This document shows, in pieces, positions 60,836 through 64,000 of a stretch of 64,000 bases of DNA. This stretch comes from Desertivibrio insolitus. Its GTDB lineage: Bacteria > Actinomycetota > Actinomycetes > Actinomycetales > Microbacteriaceae. The notes beneath the pieces are model-generated. The model was not told the origin of the DNA and made no database searches. It worked only from the letters and a program-made list of their open reading frames with translations. The stretch spans positions 210,001 through 274,000 of the forward strand of contig NZ_JAFIQW010000003.1 in assembly GCF_017355965.1 (NCBI RefSeq), in the 5' to 3' direction. How positions within the stretch are numbered: position 1 is the stretch's first letter; every line of letters begins with the position of its first letter. The translations under genes were made by a program, and so were the position numbers.

Positions 60836-63289
60836 TCAGTTCCCCCGGGCAGCGAGATCCGCGCCGGCGGTGATGGTTACCCCCGCTGTCGCGCCCTCCG
60901 AGGTCACCGTGACGGCAATCCGTCCTTCGCTGGTGGGCCGTACGACGGCTAAGGCGCGCCCGTCAAAGGTTGTGCACGCGGCGGCGTCGAAGCGCTCCAT
61001 CGTCGACGGCCGAGCGGAGCCTAGGGCCACAAGGGCGCCCGGACCACTTACCGAAACCTCAACGACGCTGTCCCTTGCAGTGTTGAGGTATCCGAGCTGA
61101 TCGCGGAACTCGACGGCAACGTAGGCGAGATCAGTGGAATCGGCTCGGATGTGAGGGCGGTCGACGCTGGCCACCAGGACACGGTCCTGTGCGGTGTGAA
61201 GGATCGTGCACTCACTGGCCCGACCTCCGCGGAAGGCGATCGCGGACAATTCGCCGGGCTCGTAAGCGACATCGAAACGCGCGCGGTACCCGTGTGCGGA
61301 CCCTGCTGGTAAGCGCCCCAGAGAACGTCCATTCAGAACCAATTCGATCTCGTCCGCATCGCTGTAGACCTCGACTTCAGCGCGCGCGTCAGCTGGCAGG
61401 TCCCAGGTCCAGCTCGAGACCGAGTCGCTCCAGGCCCACTGCGACTCGAGTTTGCGCCGACCGTACTGCTGCGGGCGAAGTACGGCGATGTATGGCTCCT
61501 TCCGGAGCCCGTACACAATCTCCCGGTAGTACGACTGCGGACGGCGATGACCGGTGATGTCCAGATCGCCGGCCCATGCCGTGAGCCAGGGGAACTCCGG
61601 GTCGCCGCCTCCTCGAATCTCCGGGTCGTCGGTGTAGTCGGTGCGCCCTAGTCCCACTTCGCCGAGGTAGTCCCATCCCGTCCAGGTAAACCCGCCGATC
61701 ACGTGGTCGTGTGCAAGAGTCGCCGCCCACGACTTGGCAGTCACGCGCGGATTCGTTTCTGTTCCGAGAACTACGCGGTTGGGGAAGATCGACGCGTCCG
61801 AGGCGTAGCGCGCCTCCGCGTAATTGAGGCCCGCAATGTCCACGGCGGCGTGGGACTCAGCGGTCCGAGTGGTCACGATGTCCGACACGGTGACTTCCTC
61901 GAAGAACTCGTTCATCTCGTTCATTACGTCGTTCACGCCGCGAGCGGTGGCGCTGGCCAACCGGTTCTTCAGGTCATCGATGACTTCACCCGCGACGGCC
62001 CAGAAGCTGCTGATCGCGGTGGTGACGAACCGCGTTTCATCACTGGAACGAATCCGCTCGGCGATCTCCCTCGAGAGCGAGCCACCGAAGCCTGAGCCGT
62101 ACTCGTGAATCTCGTTGCCGATGCAGTACAGAACGACGCTCGGATGATTGAAGTCCTTTCGCACCATCGCATCGACATCGCGAGCCCACCATTCTGGGAA
62201 GTCAAGGGTGTAGTCGTACGGCTTGTTCATCTCGGTCCAAGCGTCGAACGTCTCGTCGAACACGAGCATGCCGAGCCGATCACACGCGTCCAACATCGCG
62301 GGGCTCGCTGGGCAGTGCGAGCTACGGATTGCGTTGAACCCTGCGGCTTTCAATAACTCGATGCGACGCTCGTCCGCACGACGGATGGTTGCAGCACCCA
62401 ATGGACCGTTGTCGTGATGAATGCACGCGCCTCGGAGCTTGATCGGCTCGTCGTTGATGCGCAAGCCGTATTTCGGGTCCAATCGAAGGGTTCGGATGCC
62501 GAAGGTCGTGTCCACCTGATGATCGACTCCGCTCTTCTCGTCGTGCAGACGGGCTTGGAAGACGTACAGGTTGGGATCCTCGACACTCCAACGTTGCGGG
62601 TTCTGGACGTAGAGCCGGTTGCGCATCGTCGTCGTCGTATTGGGGCGAATCGTGACCGGGCTGTGATCGACTGCGACGACCCTCCCGTCGCCGTCTCGCA
62701 ACTCCACCTGCAACGTCAGGGTCTGCGTAGTCGGGCTCGCGTTCCGTACCAGCACCGCCGTCTCGACCACAGCGCGCTCGGCGTCGACGTCCGGAGTCGT
62801 GACCCGGATCTCGTCGTCCACGATGTGTGTGAGTGGCGTGACGACGAGGTGAACGTCCCGGTAGATGCCAAGGCCGGTGTACCAGCGTGAATCCTGCCCC
62901 GCGCGCGCTTCCACGCGCACGACATTCTCCTGGCCGTACCGCAGCTGAGCGTCGAGGGGAACGCGGAACACTGAGTAGCCGTACTTCCACTGACCTGCGA
63001 ACTCGTCGTTCACATACACCATGGCGTCGCGGTACACGCCTTCAAACTCCAGCGTCGCTCGCCGCTCACGCCATTCCACGGGCACGGCGAATCGCTTGGT
63101 GTACTCGACCTCTCCACCGGGGAAGAACGCGGCCGACGCGCCCCCGATGGCCTCGGCGGATCGTTCGAAATGAATCATCGCGTCGTGGGGAAGAGTGACC
63201 TTCTCCGATCCAGCGCCTCCCATCAGATCGGTGAATCCACTGATCTTTCGACGGACCGTCCAGTCGTCGTTGAACAGGTGCTTGCTCAT
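60836..63289 (-). CDS. GH2 family glycoside hydrolase (beta-galactosidase/glucuronidase-like)
   Basis: An 817-residue GH2 enzyme. A jelly-roll sugar-binding domain (LEFEGVYRDAMVYVNDEFAG), an Ig-like domain and the TIM barrel follow in order. The acid/base is Glu393 in YCIGNEIHEYG and the likely nucleophile is Glu511 in VLGTETNPR. A DUF4982-like part (DLDITGHRRPQSYYREIVYGL) and a C-terminal Ig-like domain (about 710-817) complete it. No signal peptide. The start ATG has GGAG 5 bp upstream. Activity could be on galactosides, glucuronides or galacturonides; an unsaturated or acidic substrate is possible. Confidence 0.9.
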   Translation of the reverse strand: MSKHLFNDDWTVRRKISGFTDLMGGAGSEKVTLPHDAMIHFERSAEAIGGASAAFFPGGEVEYTKRFAVPVEWRERRATLEFEGVYRDAMVYVNDEFAGQWKYGYSVFRVPLDAQLRYGQENVVRVEARAGQDSRWYTGLGIYRDVHLVVTPLTHIVDDEIRVTTPDVDAERAVVETAVLVRNASPTTQTLTLQVELRDGDGRVVAVDHSPVTIRPNTTTTMRNRLYVQNPQRWSVEDPNLYVFQARLHDEKSGVDHQVDTTFGIRTLRLDPKYGLRINDEPIKLRGACIHHDNGPLGAATIRRADERRIELLKAAGFNAIRSSHCPASPAMLDACDRLGMLVFDETFDAWTEMNKPYDYTLDFPEWWARDVDAMVRKDFNHPSVVLYCIGNEIHEYGSGFGGSLSREIAERIRSSDETRFVTTAISSFWAVAGEVIDDLKNRLASATARGVNDVMNEMNEFFEEVTVSDIVTTRTAESHAAVDIAGLNYAEARYASDASIFPNRVVLGTETNPRVTAKSWAATLAHDHVIGGFTWTGWDYLGEVGLGRTDYTDDPEIRGGGDPEFPWLTAWAGDLDITGHRRPQSYYREIVYGLRKEPYIAVLRPQQYGRRKLESQWAWSDSVSSWTWDLPADARAEVEVYSDADEIELVLNGRSLGRLPAGSAHGYRARFDVAYEPGELSAIAFRGGRASECTILHTAQDRVLVASVDRPHIRADSTDLAYVAVEFRDQLGYLNTARDSVVEVSVSGPGALVALGSARPSTMERFDAAACTTFDGRALAVVRPTSEGRIAVTVTSEGATAGVTITAGADLAARGN

Positions 63290-63420
63290 GGTGCTCCGTT
63301 CGAGCTGATTCGTGAGCGCGCAGGCTCCAGGCTCATAGGTGTACCGACGGGAAGGCTCGGCCGGCTTGTTCCATCGTGCATACTCGTCAGCCTGGCCGTG
63401 GGCAACACGGCGAACGGCGC

Positions 63421-63428
63421 TTGCGCAA
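63421..63428. promoter_or_regulatory. TTGCGCAA operator between GH2 and MFS genes
   Basis: CGCTTGCGCAAATC, 132 bp upstream of the GH2 start and about 100 bp before the divergent MFS gene. Same palindromic core as the three other island sites. Confidence 0.6.
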
Positions 63429-63529
63429 ATCGGAGTCACATGGAGAGCGGTCTGTCAACCGCTCTGTAGCGTGGGAACCCCCGCCCCTTGCGGTGTTGCG
63501 CGCCTGCCAGCTTGAGCAGCGTCCAGGGT

Positions 63530-64000
63530 ATGAGAAGGCAACCCGTGTCGCTCGTCGGCCGACTCGAACAACGCACACTTTCTGGCGCGCACTTCCCACG
63601 CCGAGGGCTGCTGATCCTTGCCGCTGCAATCTTCGTGTCCATGTCGACCGAGTTCCTGCCCGGCGGTCTGCTTCCCAACATCGCTGCTACTTTCGGGCGA
63701 CCGGTGACCGACGTAGGCCAAATGGTCACGGTCTTCGCTGCCGCCGTAGTAATCACCACTACGCCGCTAGCGGGACTCACTCGTCGCGTACCCCGCAAAG
63801 CACTCGCCGTGGTCGCCCTTGTGGGCATCGCTTTTGCGACCGCGCTCACCGCTTTCGCTCCGACGTTCGAGATCCTGGTGATCGCGCGTGGGGCAGGCGG
63901 CGTGGCGCACGGCCTCTTCTGGTCTGTCGCCGCCGCTTACGCCGCCGACCTAGTTCCTCCTGATCAGCTCGGGCGCGCCACCGCGCTCACCGCGGCTGGA
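63530..64000 (+). CDS. MFS transporter (SotB/AraJ-like), 3' end cut by window
   Basis: The first 157 residues of an MFS protein, running off the window. Helix 1 (LLILAAAIFVSMSTEFLPGGLLP) carries the MSTEFLPGGLLP pattern seen in drug-proton and sugar-efflux antiporters (SotB, AraJ: TEFxxxGLLP). Helices 2 to 4 follow (VGQMVTVFAAAVVITTTPLAGL, LAVVALVGIAFATALTAFAPTF, ILVIARGAGGVAHGLFWSVAAAYAA). ATG at 63530 is used; GTG at 63545 with AGAAGG upstream is an alternative. Possibly an exporter relieving sugar stress. Confidence 0.85.
   Translation, partial: MRRQPVSLVGRLEQRTLSGAHFPRRGLLILAAAIFVSMSTEFLPGGLLPNIAATFGRPVTDVGQMVTVFAAAVVITTTPLAGLTRRVPRKALAVVALVGIAFATALTAFAPTFEILVIARGAGGVAHGLFWSVAAAYAADLVPPDQLGRATALTAAG

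Overview
The window is one contiguous piece of a high-GC actinobacterial chromosome, most likely from the family Microbacteriaceae. Three things point there: the G+C is very high through the first two thirds, the word GGATGCC/GGCATCC recurs inside genes (a habit I associate with that family), and the core genes have actinobacterial form (branched-chain 2-oxo acid dehydrogenase, 95-residue HU, CtaG/CopD fusion, glutaredoxin-like thiol protein, CGNR and DUF4383 proteins). No rRNA, tRNA, CRISPR array, prophage or intact insertion sequence was seen.

Layout. 0-15 kb is housekeeping and small accessory genes: the 3' part of a PutA proline/P5C dehydrogenase, a two-component system, a CPBP-type membrane protein, an FAD monooxygenase, a glutaredoxin-like protein, DinB-like and hypothetical proteins, a PIF1-like helicase and a CopD-CtaG fusion. 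15-20.8 kb is a zinc-economy locus: hup, then rpmB-rpmG-rpsN encoding Cys-poor (zinc-independent type) ribosomal proteins, then zur and a full Znu zinc importer with a readable promoter and Zur-like operators. 20.8-25.6 kb holds bkdC-bkdB-bkdA behind a HisC-like aminotransferase. 25.6-35.4 kb is mixed: a WXG100-like protein coupled to a Ser-hydrolase protein, an LMW phosphatase coupled to purB, a drug/metabolite transporter facing a CGNR regulator, an epoxide-hydrolase-like enzyme, and an M23 peptidase with a long Pro/Thr tail.

35.4-64 kb is a glycoside-utilisation island with visibly lower G+C from about 44 kb on. Its first part is a minus-strand operon (MFS transporter, GH78 alpha-L-rhamnosidase, GH3 beta-glycosidase, NAD-epimerase with a zinc-binding tail), divergent from a LacI regulator over paired GCTAG half-site operators. 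After a decayed LysE-family pseudogene come a GH43 enzyme, a four-gene Opp/Dpp-type ABC importer (one gene a permease-ATPase fusion), a second GH78, a secreted alpha/beta hydrolase with a PKD-like domain, a second LacI regulator, a third GH78, a GH2 enzyme and a truncated MFS transporter. The palindrome TTGCGCAA lies upstream of the importer, the secreted hydrolase, the second LacI/third GH78 pair and the GH2/MFS pair, which suggests one regulon spread over about 19 kb.

Inferred role of the island: import and stepwise dismantling of rhamnose-capped plant glycosides or pectin side chains. Outer rhamnose would be removed by three GH78 enzymes and inner sugars by GH2, GH3 and GH43. No rhamnose catabolic genes (isomerase, kinase, aldolase) are in the window, so catabolism of released rhamnose must be encoded elsewhere.
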